The notes under the pieces were generated by a model. The model saw only the letters and a list, made by a program, of their open reading frames with translations. It was not told the DNA's origin and did no database searches. Shown in pieces: positions 20,032-31,712 of a DNA stretch of 64,000 nt. Both the position numbers and the translations under genes were made by a program. Source of the stretch: Naganishia liquefaciens (Eukaryota > Basidiomycota > Tremellomycetes > Filobasidiales > Filobasidiaceae); NCBI GenBank assembly GCA_013423385.1, contig BLZA01000048.1:1-64000 (forward strand), read 5' to 3'. The stretch's first letter is position 1, and the number at the start of each line of letters is the position of its first letter.

Positions 20032-22233
20032 CGTCTAGTGTGAGTTGCGAAGATGTCTTCTTGGGATGAAGTTGATGGGGAAGTGCACAGACGGGAGGAT
20101 TTGAGATTTTGAGGAAGGACATGTAATCACGATTGCTTCATTAAGTACCAAACAAATTTGGGCTCGCTTCCACTCGCTTATCAAGGCCAAAGGCGCCATA
20201 CGACGAGAGAAAGTCATGTACGAGAGCCATGGCCAAAGGAAAGCGCTGCCACCACCAGCACAGCTGTGCATTTCAAAGCTGTCTTTCAATGCATTCTGTT
20301 GTCATTAAGGCCCTTTCTCCTGGGCAGTCTAAGGTTTGCTGATGCGCAGCAACACGTCGCTCGGCTGTGTCGCTCGAGACGTTTGTAATCCATACAGGAA
20401 GATACGAAAATCCCGACAATTGCTCTATTCGCTCATCCAGCCTTTGCATCGCATGATCTGCGCTGCCTTTCACAGGTCTCCTTGCCTCCTGCGTTTCGGA
20501 CTCTACATGCCCCAAGTCATGACTCTACTGTTACCTAGAAGGCTCTTTTGGTCGGTCGCCCTTCTCCACTCAGCGTTGTCCGGTACACAATCATGACCGA
20601 TGGCCTCATCTGCCCTTATTCTTGATACCCCTACGGAATCCAAAAGCCGCGGCAACATAATATCCTTGCCTTCTCATTCTGGGTCGAAAGTGGTGCTCAC
20701 ACCTTTGATACCTGAAAACGAGATGAAGTGTTGATATCCTCGAGAGTCATCGCTGTCCTCTGCTTTTCAACGGGAATTGCGATTGCTGCACTTTTGCGCT
20801 CTGAAGGTGATCTCTGAGAGACACAACATACATCGCAGTCCGAATCGTACTGGTCCGCACTTCAGGTCAGGGGCCTGCTAAACGGTCTCTTGTCGAAAGC
20901 GCAGCTATATGTTCTGACATCATCTTCAGGTATATCTCCCAACTTGCGGCCAATTTTCCCGCTGAAATACGTCCGTATGAATCTTCTTCTGGTTCTCATT
21001 TGACGGAATGGCTGATGAATCCGCGACCCGCGTCATTCAAAGGCATTCACAGGCCTGTGGTGGCAGCTCGTAATTTTATGACTAGCTACGTATCAGACAA
21101 CCTGGAACTGTTTATGGTCTTTGGGATACAAGGTAGCATACATTTCCTCAACACGTTGCTCGGACAATGTCACGATACAATTCGAGTCAGGTTTTCTCCC
21201 TTGAGCTAGTTTTACGAGCTAGGTGAGTGGTCACAATGCTCATCGGCATACGTAATCGGGCAGCAAGGGAGATCAGGATGATTGGGGGGCGGCTTGTCTC
21301 ATTTCGCAAATCCCTTTTCTGCTAGCAAGCCCAACTGCTCCGAAGCGGTTACATACCGCGGATTGGACTTCTCAAAGTGATGCTTCTCACTTTCAGTCCA
21401 TGGTAGACCGATGGCATGCAAATGGAGTTGCCACACTGAGGGAGGATTGTGAAAGGCTAAACTAAGACGAGAGACAGTCTTAGGTCCGGTGTCGCTGCCG
21501 CCTCAAGTACAGCTCACGATCCGCACACTTACATCTGTTTTTCTTCGGAAAATCCTTTTTCCTTCAACAGCCTTTTAGCCATGCGCACCATTCGCAGCAC
21601 TGTTGGGTTGGCAAGGGTGTCAATGGAGAGGACGGGGCTTGACCTTACATGGCAAACCCACCGAGTCCAAAGTCACTAGAGTCCAAGGCTTTTACCGAGG
21701 CTGCATAGAGATCAACTCAGTTTCTAGCTGACTGATTGACCAGTCTTCATTCTGCATGACTTACTAATGTGCTGATCCCTAGGAACTACCAGAAGATGGA
21801 TTTTCCCAGCTGGCCTAGGTCTGAGAACCAGAAGTGTGGTGTGTCTATCATTATTTCATCACTGGTGTGGGCCGATAAGCTTACTTCACGTGGAATGCAA
21901 TCAAGCCATTTTCTACGGCGTCGCTCTCCTCCTGTCGATGGGCCCAGAAAGTGCTTCAGCCAATGCATGCGGTCATTGGATCTTCATTACTTACGATTGT
22001 GAAGCCGTTCTCCGGGGTCACAGCACAGAACTTGCAGAGGCGGTCTGGCTGTCGAGCTTCAGCTTCGGATCCTGGAGTAGATGACTTGATCATTGAAGAC
22101 AGAGAGGCAGCCGAACAGACTTCGTCGGTCATCCCGCTGGGGTCCTGAGAAGTCTGCGGTCTTCGGAGGCAAGAGGGGGGATCTTCGGAAGTCGACGCTG
22201 CGCATGACAGCCCATCAGTGAAACTTCTGGAGA
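20032..22233. other. Gene-poor, lower-GC spacer
   Basis: About 2.2 kb with no reading frame I can defend and no RNA gene. Short minus-strand fragments with protein-like composition near 21956-22258 (for example RLCKFCAVTPENGFTIVSNE) may be pieces of a decayed gene. Confidence 0.4.
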
Positions 22234-22470
22234 TCAATGATGGTGTGCAGGAAGGCATTTTTGGTTATTGAGAATGCTCAAGGGTTCGATGTACTGTCGA
22301 TACGCGGATGCTGGAGATAAGGTCGGGTGAGCCTGAGGAAACATGACAGGCTGCCCACTCAGCGATGGTATGAATATGTGGAGCCGGTTGTAGCGTTCTC
22401 CTGCCCGATAGAGAGAAAAATAATCTTCCTTTGATATCCCCCTAACTTCACAAAGGAATCGAAGGGGCAA
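22234..22470 (-). CDS. Hypothetical small protein or exon
   Basis: A 78-residue open frame whose composition is protein-like (KEDYFSLYRAGERYNRLHIF, LSPASAYRQYIEPLSILNNQ). It could be one exon of a gene that also uses the frames at 21956-22258 and 22939-23232 on the same strand, but I could not settle the joins. I do not recognise a domain. The low GC fits the accessory compartment. Confidence 0.25.
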   Translation of the reverse strand: MPLRFLCEVRGISKEDYFSLYRAGERYNRLHIFIPSLSGQPVMFPQAHPTLSPASAYRQYIEPLSILNNQKCLPAHHH

Positions 22471-22938
22471 TGTGACGCGTCAAGCCGTCCTCCTGTGCGG
22501 AATGGCCTCGGACAAGATGACGTGACTCAATGGGGTCATCTGATCAAAGGTGGACGGTCCCCGCCCAACGGCCAAGGCTGAGCTCCCTTCTTTGATCACG
22601 CGATAGGCATTGTCGTGATTCGCCCGTCTCGTGCTTCTGTTGCTGAAGGAGTGATGCGAAGAAAATTTCCGAAGTCATTCGGGTCCTTTCCGAAGTTCAC
22701 GCCATCCAGTTCTTAATGACGAGCTCGGTTCAGGAGGCAAGTGTCGTTTCAAAGATGCATCAAGGCCATCGGCTGCTGATCATGCGTGAAGGGAAGGCTG
22801 GCCTTTCGTCTGATCTCAGCGGCCTTTCATGCTCTTTTCCCTTATCATCCTCGTCCGTCGATCCTCGCGCCTGGAAGGGCGAGTAAAGGGTAATTGTCAA
22901 CAGCGCGAATGTGATCAGCGCTCGGGATCAAGTTCTCG

Positions 22939-23232
22939 TTACTCCCATGCCAACAGCGTTCGATTCCGAGCCGCTGCTTTCGAGCTGGTGTCGTCTTTCA
23001 CCTTCGGTTCTGAAATGTTCAAGTCCTCTCGACTACTCATCACCCCTATCGGCTCTTTCGTCCGCTGGCTTGTAAACAGTTGCGTATCCCCAAGCTCCGC
23101 GGAGGGTGTATAATGCCAGAAAGACTCTAATTCACCTTGAAAAATCAATTCACCATGAACAACAGCTAGGTCCTGCTGTCTGTAATCGTGGTTCATGTCT
23201 TTGGGTATCCCTCGGATGGCGGTGATCTTCAA
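22939..23232 (-). CDS. Hypothetical small protein or exon
   Basis: A 97-residue open frame starting MKITAIRGIPKDMNHDYRQQ and containing LAVVHGELIFQGELESFWHY. The composition looks coding and the codon use resembles the intronless accessory genes, but no domain is recognisable. It may be the first exon of a decayed minus-strand gene running towards 21956. It is divergent from COA1, about 220 bases away. Confidence 0.3.
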   Translation of the reverse strand: MKITAIRGIPKDMNHDYRQQDLAVVHGELIFQGELESFWHYTPSAELGDTQLFTSQRTKEPIGVMSSREDLNISEPKVKDDTSSKAAARNRTLLAWE

Positions 23233-23456
23233 GAGTCAGTCAAATCGACGCGCGAATGCGGGCATTGACAATGACCATGTCGATGCCTGCTGTGGAATGT
23301 GCAAAAATTCCCAGACTTGTTTATGGCCGATTTTGGGCGCTCAAATGCGTCCGCCTCGATCGTTTCCTCATTTCACGGAATTCATACATCCATCCTTCAT
23401 GCATTCTCCTCCTCTTCGTATCCCCTCGACCATTTCCAGTCCACTCGCACGCCACA

Positions 23457-25605
23457 ATGAACATCCTCCGCACACACGCCCTTCGTGCCTTGCCACGCAC
23501 CCATCACCTCACCCCAACGCGCACCCTCACAACCCACCTCCCCCGTCGATGGCCCCACATCCCCTCCCCACCACCCGCCGAAACATTCTCCTCCAAAGCC
23601 CGTCCGACATCGGTCCACGCATCACCGGAATCCGATGCCGGAAGGTCATACATCCCTTCGTCTGCCGGGCGGGCGTCATCATCAGGAGGAACGACGTCGG
23701 CCGTGAGGGAAACGTTGGATGCTCGGGCTGAGCGGTTTGATGGACCGGCGAGGCCGAGGATGCGATATGATCGGCCCAAGGAAGCCCGGGAGTTGCCCGA
23801 TGTTCCGAGTCGGTGGCGGTACTGTGGGTTTTCTCATTCCTCTATGTGTCTCCTCACCTTCTTTACAATTCCATTTCCTCGTCCTTCGTCGCAGACCTCG
23901 CCGTGGCCGCATTCGCCATCCTCGTCTGGTCCCTCTTCCTCCTACACGTGACAAACGCCGAACGGCTCTCGTCCTCGGTGCTTCGACAGGTCACGTATCA
24001 GCTTCGAAACTCTGAAGAAGTGAAACGCGCGATTGGCGCTGGCGTACGGTATGCGGAGAATTGGTGGGGTGAGTCTTGCGTCTTTCGTCTTTTTTTTTTT
24101 TTCGTGTCGTTTCGGACGGGCGTGCGGTGGAGTTCAAGATGGGTGTTGGAATGAGCGTTGGTTGATGAGGTGCGAGTCGCAACTTTCCAATCGGCAACGA
24201 TACGAGCCGTCCCCTTTCTCGGAAAGCCCGCTCAAAAGAGGCGATGCAATCACTTCCCACCGGCACTCTGGAATCCCATCATCTCGTAGCCTGAGTCCGT
24301 GGCACCCGCAATGCCATTCACGCCTGCACTTTGCCCGTCTCATCCGCTCTCTTTAGGGGGGGAATGCACAACTACTGGGTTCGCGGGCGTTCGGAGCGAC
24401 CAAGACCAGGTGACCGAAGCAAAAGACTGGACAGCCTCCGCGATGAACCCGGGTGGTGGTAGAGAAGATTGCTTTTGAGCGAGCTGCTGCGTACGGGTCA
24501 ACGGTGTGACTAGGCATCACGTCGACGGCGGACGTTCCCTTCCAAGCGGTTCGGAACCGGTAACGTAGCCGGAGATCTTGACGGATCTTCTCGCCGTTGG
24601 CTCAGCCCGAGGGACCGGCGGCAGCTCGCTGGCAGACAACGTTCGGAACATGCGGGGGACTTGCGGAATTTGACCGACTGTTGAGCGTAGTGTGAAGAAG
24701 CGGGGGCTGGCTATTCGGTCGCAGATGGGACAGCTCGGGGACACGCGAGTAATATCTCCCGTTGTGGTAGGATGGAGCCGGGTTGCGTCATCGCGGGATC
24801 GATCCCAGGTTCATCGTATGGTGACCGTATGAGCCGCTAGAAGGACTCGCACGGCTTCGTACGGTCCGTGGACAAGGTAGAGCCGGCACAGGATTCGAGT
24901 GACGGTGACGAGATTGCGAAAACCCGTTGGGGAAGCCCCGATATCGTGACCATTGACCAGTCGAGATGACGGCAGCCGAGCGGCGTGTGGGGAACATCCA
25001 GTAGTGCGGCGTGTTCATCAACGGTTCACAGGAAAGAAGGGCCCTGCAGGTCACATCACCGAGAATGGCGTAGCGGCAGTCGTGCGGTAATTCTCCACTG
25101 GGTTCCCTGATCCCACGCAAGGCTTCTTTTGGCTCGGCGGTTTGGACGCCCGGCCACTTCGGCGTCCGCAACTTCTCTTTTACGGGATACCACGATCAGG
25201 CCTCGTGTTTTCGACTCGTGTTTGCCACTGCTGCGGCATGTCTGCTTCACCTTGCGTTACGGCGGCCTGACATTCCACTGCTCACAGGATTCGGTGAACC
25301 ATGGATCTCCGGTAACGTCAACCTGCCCCAGGGCAAGGTCGACCTGAAATTCCGTATCCGTGGCGACAAGGGTACGTCGCGCGTCGCTTTTGCACCGTAT
25401 GCGCCGCTGATCCTTTCCGTCCATTCCATAGAGCACGCCACGGTGTACTTTACCTCGATCCGCCCGGAACATAATGCCGAGTTTAGAATAGGTCGGTGCT
25501 CCGGCCATAACGTCGCCCCGCTTAGTCCGTTGATTGCTGTTTATTCGCATAGTCCGGTACAAGGTTGTCACGGACAGCGGCAAGACGCTGCAGATGCCTT
25601 ATTAA
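23457..25605 (+). CDS. COA1: Cytochrome c oxidase assembly factor COA1
   Basis: Five exons (23457-23823, 23895-24068, 25288-25371, 25432-25491, 25553-25605) sum to 246 codons, 245 residues. COA1 is an inner-membrane factor that acts early in Cox1 maturation. The N-terminus MNILRTHALRALPRTHHLTP is a typical Arg/Leu-rich mitochondrial presequence. One transmembrane segment (LAVAAFAILVWSLFLLHVT) is followed by family marks SSSVLRQVTYQLRNSEEVKR, GFGEPWISGNVNLPQGKVDL, ATVYFTSIRPEHNAEFRI and RYKVVTDSGKTL. The third intron class is unusual: the gap between YAENWWG and FGEPWISG is 1,219 bp (24069-25287), while the other introns are 60-71 bp. The protein reads through the join without loss, so the long segment is an intron and not a missing exon. 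Confidence 0.92.
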
Positions 25606-25809
25606 GACCAGGCTGTGGACTCGAGAGTCGTCTGATCCGGTCGCGAATAGGTTGCGGTGCCGGAAACTCTTCTCGCCGTGACGAGGGAATCTTGCTGAAA
25701 GACATAGCAGATTGCATACCCATGCACACGAGTCGGTCACTGCTGTGTACTCGACCCATAATCCAATTATACCATTGTCCGTTATTTACAACGTGAGGGC
25801 GACGTGCCT

Positions 25810-27795
25810 CTATACCTGAACCCTCGTTTCGGGCATTACCGCCAACTTTCTCTGGCCCTTGCCAAACGTCAACCCAATGCCACTATGCCACGCATAGATT
25901 CCAATGAGTCCTCCGAAACACATCATGGCTCCGGAAAAGATCTGGAATCCAATCCACTGCTGATTGGCGGCGTCGAGAATCGCTCCGGAGATGGTCGGGC
26001 CGACGAGTTGCCCCGGAGCGGTCGCGAGCATGCCCAGACCAACGAGAGTGGCAAAGTTTGGTCCAACGCCGAACAGCTGCCCCGTTACAACGGGGATCAA
26101 GCTCAAGCCGGATCCGCCAAACGCGCCGTAGATGAGGGAAAAGACGATGACCCCGGCGTAATTGGTCGCGAAATGCCAGACAATCATCTGCAACAAGCCG
26201 GCAATCTCCATGGCGATGATAAAGGTCTGGATGGCGCCGATCTTGTCCGCGATCATGCCGACGAATGCACGGCCGATGAGCATTCCAAAGCCCATACAGC
26301 AGAGCGGCCAGGCGGATGTGAGACGTGTGATCGAGGCCGGATTGAGCGTGGGGATGATGGTGTCCTTGGTGTAGGTTGTTATGTACGCAAATGGCGGAAG
26401 AAAGCCGCTACAAGGAGGGTTCAGTGTTGAGAAAGATTGCGCTGCAGGGCGGAGCTTACAAGGTCGAGATAAAGGCCGCGATCCAGAATGACCAGAATAC
26501 GCCAGTGCGAAATATCCTACGCAGGCCGCCCGGTACTTCTGTGCCCTTGACGCTCGGCTTGGGCGCCTCTTGCCGCTCTTCGACCATTACCGGCGCGGCA
26601 TCCGTCATCGCCGCCTTTTCCATCGTCTCCTCGACGGGCTCCTCCCGAATCGACGGCTCGGACATATCAACCGCGACCAATCTCCGCCGACGCCAATCGA
26701 TCCTCATCGGCGCTTTACGCTGCTCCTTGATCAGACAAAGCGCCACAATTCCAACACCGGCCTGCACCCCACTCAGCACGCCTAGCGTCTTGCGACTCCC
26801 GTGCAGCCGGTCGATAAGTTCTCGGGCAAAGATGACGTTGAGAGCGCCGCCGCAGCCGGCAAATCCGCCGACGAGGCCTGTAGCGAGGCCACGGTGGGCA
26901 AAGAACCATTGCGTCGGAAGGGATAGGATGAGGGGCACGATGAATGCTTGCCCAGTGCCGTAGAGAAGTCCCTGTTGAGGGAAATCGTTAGCGCTGCCCT
27001 CGAGCGTTAGTTGAGAAGAGCCAACCTACCTGCGAGAGGATCGTTTGCCATAGTTGCGTCGAGAAGGCGGCGAGAATGAGAGCAACAACACAGATGACGA
27101 GTCCCATTTGCATGACCGGCTGAATCGAGAATTGCTGATTAGCCGGGTAAGCTGTGACGGAGGGATCCAATGGCACAAACCTTGTAGCCGCTTTGAAAAC
27201 GAGTGAGTCATTCAGCCAACGATGTACACGGATCTTCTCAGGAGTACTTACATCTTATCCGCCAGTCTTCCCGTCAGGTTTGCAAACGCTGTGCAACTCT
27301 ACGCTGCGCGTCGGCCTTTTGCGTCCAATAAGCCGAGAACTTCAACCACTTACAAACGCCAAAAGACCTCCAACGAGGGCGACAATGCTTTCCGAATACG
27401 AAGTGTATTTCGATGCATAGTAGGTCTGGTAACTCCCTTGCGACATTCCATAGCTGCAGCGATAGGTCAGACACGCGGCGTCAGATATAAGGGCTTCCGA
27501 CGTACCCCATGATTGTGACTTTAGCGAGGCAAGACGAAAAAGATTTGAGTACGATGTGTCGAGATTGTTCCCTCTACTCACTGCTCAGCAGCATACATCC
27601 ACACAGAACCACCACTCCTCGCCATGTTTCCTTCTGTTCCGTGCCGACCACCGTCTCCCGTCGGGGCTCTTCTTTCGTCAACTCGCTCGTCATCACCCCC
27701 ACATCTTTGCTCTTTGCGTCGGGATTCATGTCTGGCGGCTCGTCGTCGTCGTCGTTTGCATGTGGAAGACGACGCGGATACATGTGCGTATCCAT
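25810..27795 (-). CDS. MFS monocarboxylate-type transporter (MCT/SLC16-like)
   Basis: This fungal MFS subfamily moves small carboxylates or related solutes across the plasma membrane. From the ATG at 27795 the exons give MDTHMYPRRLPHANDDDDEP; WRGVVVLCGCMLLS; then a 13-nt exon at 27518-27506 that gives ITIMG; GYGMSQGSYQTYYASKYTSY; TAFANLTGRLADKM; QPVMQMGLVICVVALILAAF; ILSLPTQWFFAHRGLATGLV; FAGCGGALNVIFARELIDRL; a long acidic central loop; GMLIGRAFVGMIADKIGAIQ; and the last helices ending at PETRVQV. The HRGLATG stretch and the GRAFVGMIADK stretch are characteristic of the group. The protein has about 12 hydrophobic segments with the loop between helices 6 and 7. It is convergent with COA1, with about 200 bases between the two stops. 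Confidence 0.85.
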
Positions 27796-28301
27796 CGAGA
27801 TCTATTGGTGCGCGAGCGAGGGCATGACAAGGTTGTGCGTCCGAATCGCCATCTGAACGTCCAAGTCATCCGTTCCCATGGCGATTTGGGCTGAATTCCT
27901 CGAGAAAACGGCGAACGCCGTTTCGGGCGAGTTCGGGCCGGCGGTGCCGGGCGGGGAAGCCGAGATGGATAGGGGATGCCGAGGGGAGTAACGGGGTTGG
28001 AATGTACCAAAAGGACAGACAGATATAGCTGTTGGTGAGGACGGTTGCGGAGGTAGACATCAAGCGGGGACGTCTATCACGGCCTAAACACGCAGGGCAA
28101 AGGCTGTCCCGCTCTGGCTTTGACCAGTGTTTTGGCTCGACAAGTGCTCCTTTCGCTTTCAAGAGCCCTCCTTTCTGTTCTCCTATCATCGCATTTCACT
28201 GTCAAGAAGCAACCATATATGCTTGACGCGCTTACCATGCCCTTTCTTCCTGATGCGACGTGCTAGACCGCTTTTCCTGCCAGACGCATTCGCAATTACA
28301 G

Positions 28302-29186
28302 ATGTCAGGCTCCAGCTCCAATCAATCCGAGAAGGAAAGTGTACCAAACCATGGCGGTTCTCATCTTCAAACACAGTCAGACTTCATCATCTCCATTCCT
28401 GGAGATCACCGATCAGAAGAGGTACCTTCTCCTGGGGGAAGCATCCTCGGAGCTCCGTCGACGTTCTTGATAGACAATACCACACACAACTCAATGGTTG
28501 ACGGTGGTAACGATACATCAGGATCTTTCGGGAGTAATGTATCCTCCCGCACCAGCGTGGCAGGGACAGCGTACTTCATAGCTTCGGGTCTGGCTTCCTT
28601 GGCTCGCTCCGGACTGTCGGCTTTGGGACAGAGTGTGTACTACAGGCCGTCTTGGGAGGAAGTATACCGAAACGGTGACTTGTGGCACATGAAGATAGAT
28701 GGACAGTGCTTCAAGCATCACGCGACTTTCTCCCGCGACTATGCGCCCAATATGCCGGCCCACTGGTACATACAGGGGCATGTGTTGGCTCATAAGGACA
28801 ACCTCATGGGATGGCTGATCCTGTGGGTGGAAAATGCTAAAGGACTCTTGGAATTACCTCGCGATTACAAGAAGAGATCAATCGTCATCAGTGGCTATAT
28901 CGATGAACCTTCCGTTATTGAATACATGAAACGCCAAGTCATGGACGTTCGAGACGTATGGCCACCCAACGCAGATATCCCTATTCTGCAGCAGCAAAAT
29001 TGGGTCTCGACAGGCGGCATCGACAACGCATGGGCAAACGATTCGTTCTCGGTTGAAGGTCTCTGCGGCAAGGGCGTCATTCTGTGCATGACCTCGCTCG
29101 ATCTGAAACAGCAAATGCGTTTGGTAGCTGATGAAATGGTCAAGAAGGGCAAGGAAATGGCGTCGGCTGCTAAGCAGGATGTCTAG
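28302..29186 (+). CDS. Intronless lineage-specific protein (294 aa)
   Basis: It starts MSGSSSNQSEKESVPNHGGS, an about 100-residue Ser/Gly-rich region with a short hydrophobic patch TAYFIASGLASLARSGLSAL, followed by a folded-looking part (SWEEVYRNGDLWHMKIDGQC, AHWYIQGHVLAHKDNLMGWL, VEGLCGKGVILCMTSLDL) and a Lys-rich terminal helix ending MASAAKQDV. No signal peptide is present and no family is recognised. It has the same overall design as the other intronless genes here (disordered N-terminus, one compact domain, terminal helix) but I could not align it convincingly with them. It is divergent from the transporter at 25810-27795. Confidence 0.65.
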   Translation: MSGSSSNQSEKESVPNHGGSHLQTQSDFIISIPGDHRSEEVPSPGGSILGAPSTFLIDNTTHNSMVDGGNDTSGSFGSNVSSRTSVAGTAYFIASGLASLARSGLSALGQSVYYRPSWEEVYRNGDLWHMKIDGQCFKHHATFSRDYAPNMPAHWYIQGHVLAHKDNLMGWLILWVENAKGLLELPRDYKKRSIVISGYIDEPSVIEYMKRQVMDVRDVWPPNADIPILQQQNWVSTGGIDNAWANDSFSVEGLCGKGVILCMTSLDLKQQMRLVADEMVKKGKEMASAAKQDV

Positions 29187-29437
29187 TCAGTTGGAGGAGT
29201 TTTGGCTGCTCATTTCCCGAATAGACATGGACAATGTCATCCGTAAATTCCCCCTTGTCTTCTGCAGCATGTCATGACCCGAGTATAGCTGCGTCGCAAA
29301 CATAATGGTGCTATTTTCGCAAGGTATCGAAGTGGTAAGCGAGATGGACCGGCTCAAGGCGATTGATACTAGGCATGAAAAGGCTGTCCAAAGGTTTTTT
29401 CGCTCAGATTATCAAGTCTCAAAATGGAATATCAACG

Positions 29438-29526
29438 GCCTGGTTAGCTCAGTCGGTAGAGCGTACGACTCTTAGTACTCCGGTTCTAAAATCGTACGGT
29501 CGCGGGTTCGAGCCCCGCATCGGGTT
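29438..29526 (+). tRNA. tRNA-Lys(CUU), with 16 nt intron, copy 1
   Basis: The sequence folds as a tRNA. The acceptor stem is GCCTGGT with ATCGGGT. The A box TAGCTCAGTCGGTAGAGC is present. The anticodon stem TACGA/TCGTA encloses CTCTTA with anticodon CTT. The B box is GGTTCGAGCC within stem GCGGG/CCCGC. A 16-base intron follows the base after the anticodon. The mature length is 73 with the discriminator base. A T-run that can end Pol III transcription follows directly (GACTTTTTG). Confidence 0.93.
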
Positions 29527-29599
29527 GACTTTTTGTCCAACGCCTTTTTTCTCCGCGCTCAGCCGCAGTTCCAGGTGCACTGTATGCTTATAGCACTCA

Positions 29600-29915
29600 C
29601 AAAAAAACATCCTTTAAAGCTTGAAGGGGTCTCCTTAGGAGAAGCTAAGGTGTGTCAGAGAGCCGTACAGGGAGATATGCCGCGAAAGATCTGAAGGATG
29701 GGAGATTCCCCTGAAATCAACGAATGAAGGTAGTCATTAGGCCGACCAGCTTTGCCAAAGGCGCTCATTCCGACGAACAAGATCAGATTCACACGTGATC
29801 GAGCAGGTGCTCTGGTCGAAAAAAGTGCAGAGCAGCTGAAAGGAGCGTTCCATGTCAAGAGGCAGACATCGGTAGAGCAGTATCACAAGGGCCATCTAGA
29901 GCTATAAATCGATCA
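29600..29915 (+). repeat. Inverted duplication, left arm
   Basis: This segment is repeated in reverse orientation at about 31377-31712. Shared runs include GGATGGGAGATTCCC, AATGAAGGTAGTCATT and CATCGGTAGAGCAGTATCAC. The two arms differ by scattered substitutions and a 23-base insert in the right arm. Neither arm contains an intact gene that I recognise. Confidence 0.8.
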
Positions 29916-29971
29916 ATACAACACGGGCCAAGCTGCTCTCTCATTTGAATATTGAATCAAGAACATCAACA

Positions 29972-30060
29972 GCCTGGTTAGCTCAGTCGGTAGAGCGTAC
30001 GACTCTTAGTTCTTCGGGTCTAAAATCGTACGGTCGCGGGTTCGAGCCCCGCATCGGGTT
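29972..30060 (+). tRNA. tRNA-Lys(CUU), with 16 nt intron, copy 2
   Basis: Exon sequence is identical to copy 1, including the anticodon CTT, A box and B box. The intron differs at several positions (GTTCTTCGGGTCTAAA here versus GTACTCCGGTTCTAAA in copies 1 and 3). A T-run terminator follows (GACTTTTTG). Confidence 0.93.
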
Positions 30061-30656
30061 GACTTTTTGCCCTTCCATTTCATGCATGACTCAAGGGGCG
30101 AGCTCGAACGGTTGGCAGAACTGACTGCAGGTGCTCCTCAATTCCGTCTCGTCCAAGGAATACTTGGGTGCTTCTTGGTCTACCTTGTTCTTCACGATTT
30201 TTTGTTAATACCGGCACATAAGTCAGCTAGGCGCTCAGACACCTCAGTGGACGCTGTTACCGGCGAATTGAGCCTTCCGGACATATCTTCGGTTGTTCAC
30301 CACTCCAGCAGAGGAACACTACAAAAAGCCATTGATCTTCCGAATTGGACCGCAGAGACCTTGATGTACAGAAAAGACCAAACGTCAGGAAGGGCGAATC
30401 GCAGCAGGCGATAGAGCAGAAGCCACCGCGACTGTTCGCCGCCTGGCGGTAGTCGTCAACGTCAGTTCTGTTATCAGGAGTTGGATGCCGTTAGTGATTG
30501 TGATGTCTGGACCTACAGCGTAAACACCGTTTTACCCGTAGGGGTAACGAAAGGTCAAGGCAATTTATGAAGCCAAGTCTCTCACCTTGACCTTCCTGGA
30601 CATCATTGTGAACTGAGGCTGAGCGCCGGGAAAAAAAGGCGTTGGACAAAAATGTC
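30061..30656. other. Spacer between tRNA copies 2 and 3
   Basis: No supported gene. About 50 bases next to copy 3 (CCAACGCCTTTTTTT region, 30620-30656) match the 3' flank of copy 1 in inverted form, so the tRNA genes were duplicated with flanking DNA. Confidence 0.55.
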
Positions 30657-30745
30657 AACCCGATGCGGGGCTCGAACCCGCGACCGTACGATTTTAGAAC
30701 CGGAGTACTAAGAGTCGTACGCTCTACCGACTGAGCTAACCAGGC
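30657..30745 (-). tRNA. tRNA-Lys(CUU), with 16 nt intron, copy 3 (opposite strand)
   Basis: It is the reverse complement of copy 1 through the whole gene, including the intron, with anticodon CTT. The matching intron and 3' flank show that copies 1 and 3 are the most recent pair, even though copy 2 lies between them. Confidence 0.93.
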
Positions 30746-31376
30746 CACTGATGTTGTGGCTTCAGAATCAAATGTATGAAGCAATAAAGCACATGCTGTG
30801 TCGTCGCGTGATAAACCCGAACGATCCTACAAGTAAAAATTGCAGAGTCGCATGCGGTGGACGACATGGTTACATGGGTCTTTAGGAGATCGTTCATGAT
30901 ATCGAAAGCGGAGAGTGAATGGAGACTGATCCACATACTGATTCTATGGCTAGCGGGGGCCCTGAGTTTCAATCGGGAATTCATTCTGCCTGTGCGTACG
31001 GCGAAATGGCAAGAGTCGAATTTGCTGATTTGTTTAAAACAGATATCGCAATTGGGATGGTTGACATAAAGGTCTTTATGAAGGAGGACTGTCGAACTTT
31101 TCCCAGACAACCAGAAGTAGTGAACGCGCAAGGCTGGAAGTTTCGTTAGGATCCTTGACTGGTGAGAAGTCTTGCTACAGTCGAGACTGAACCCCGAAGA
31201 ATAGTCTTTTGCACACGCTGCATTCTTCGAACTCCCCTCGAGGAGCAGCGGAATAAGATGAGGCAGCCGAAACCGTCTGCGTTTGTCTGCTGATGGAACC
31301 GAGGGCCCAAAGTTCCCGATCTCACACTCTCGAAAGCCTGGCTCTACAGATGAAATGGTAACGGTACTTTTCATGA

Positions 31377-31712
31377 TTGATTTATAGCTCTAGATCGCCC
31401 TTGTGATACTGCTCTACCGATGTCTGCCTTGCCATTCCCACCGAAGAAGCTCTTGACATGGAACGCTCCTTTCTGCTGCTTTGCACTTTCTTCGACCAGA
31501 GCACCTGCTCGACCACGTGTGAGTCCGATCTTGTTCGTCGGCATGAGCGCCTGTGGCAAAGCTGGTCGGCCCAATGACTACCTTCATTCGTTGATTTCAC
31601 GGGAATCTCCCATCCTTCAAGTCTTTCGCCGCTTATCTCCCTGTGCGGATCTCTGACACACCTTAGCTTCTCGAAAGGAGATCCCTCTAAACTTTAAAGG
31701 ATGCTCTTTTGA
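31377..31712 (-). repeat. Inverted duplication, right arm
   Basis: Reverse-oriented copy of 29600-29915. With the third tRNA gene also inverted, the block 29.4-31.7 kb looks like a partly symmetrical inverted duplication about 2.3 kb across. The spacer from 30746 to 31376 holds nothing I can support. Confidence 0.8.

Noticed and set aside
27574-27894. Plus-strand open frames over the transporter 5' end
   Set aside because: They are opposite-strand shadows of the first transporter exon, which reads as a charged N-terminus joined to the first helix.
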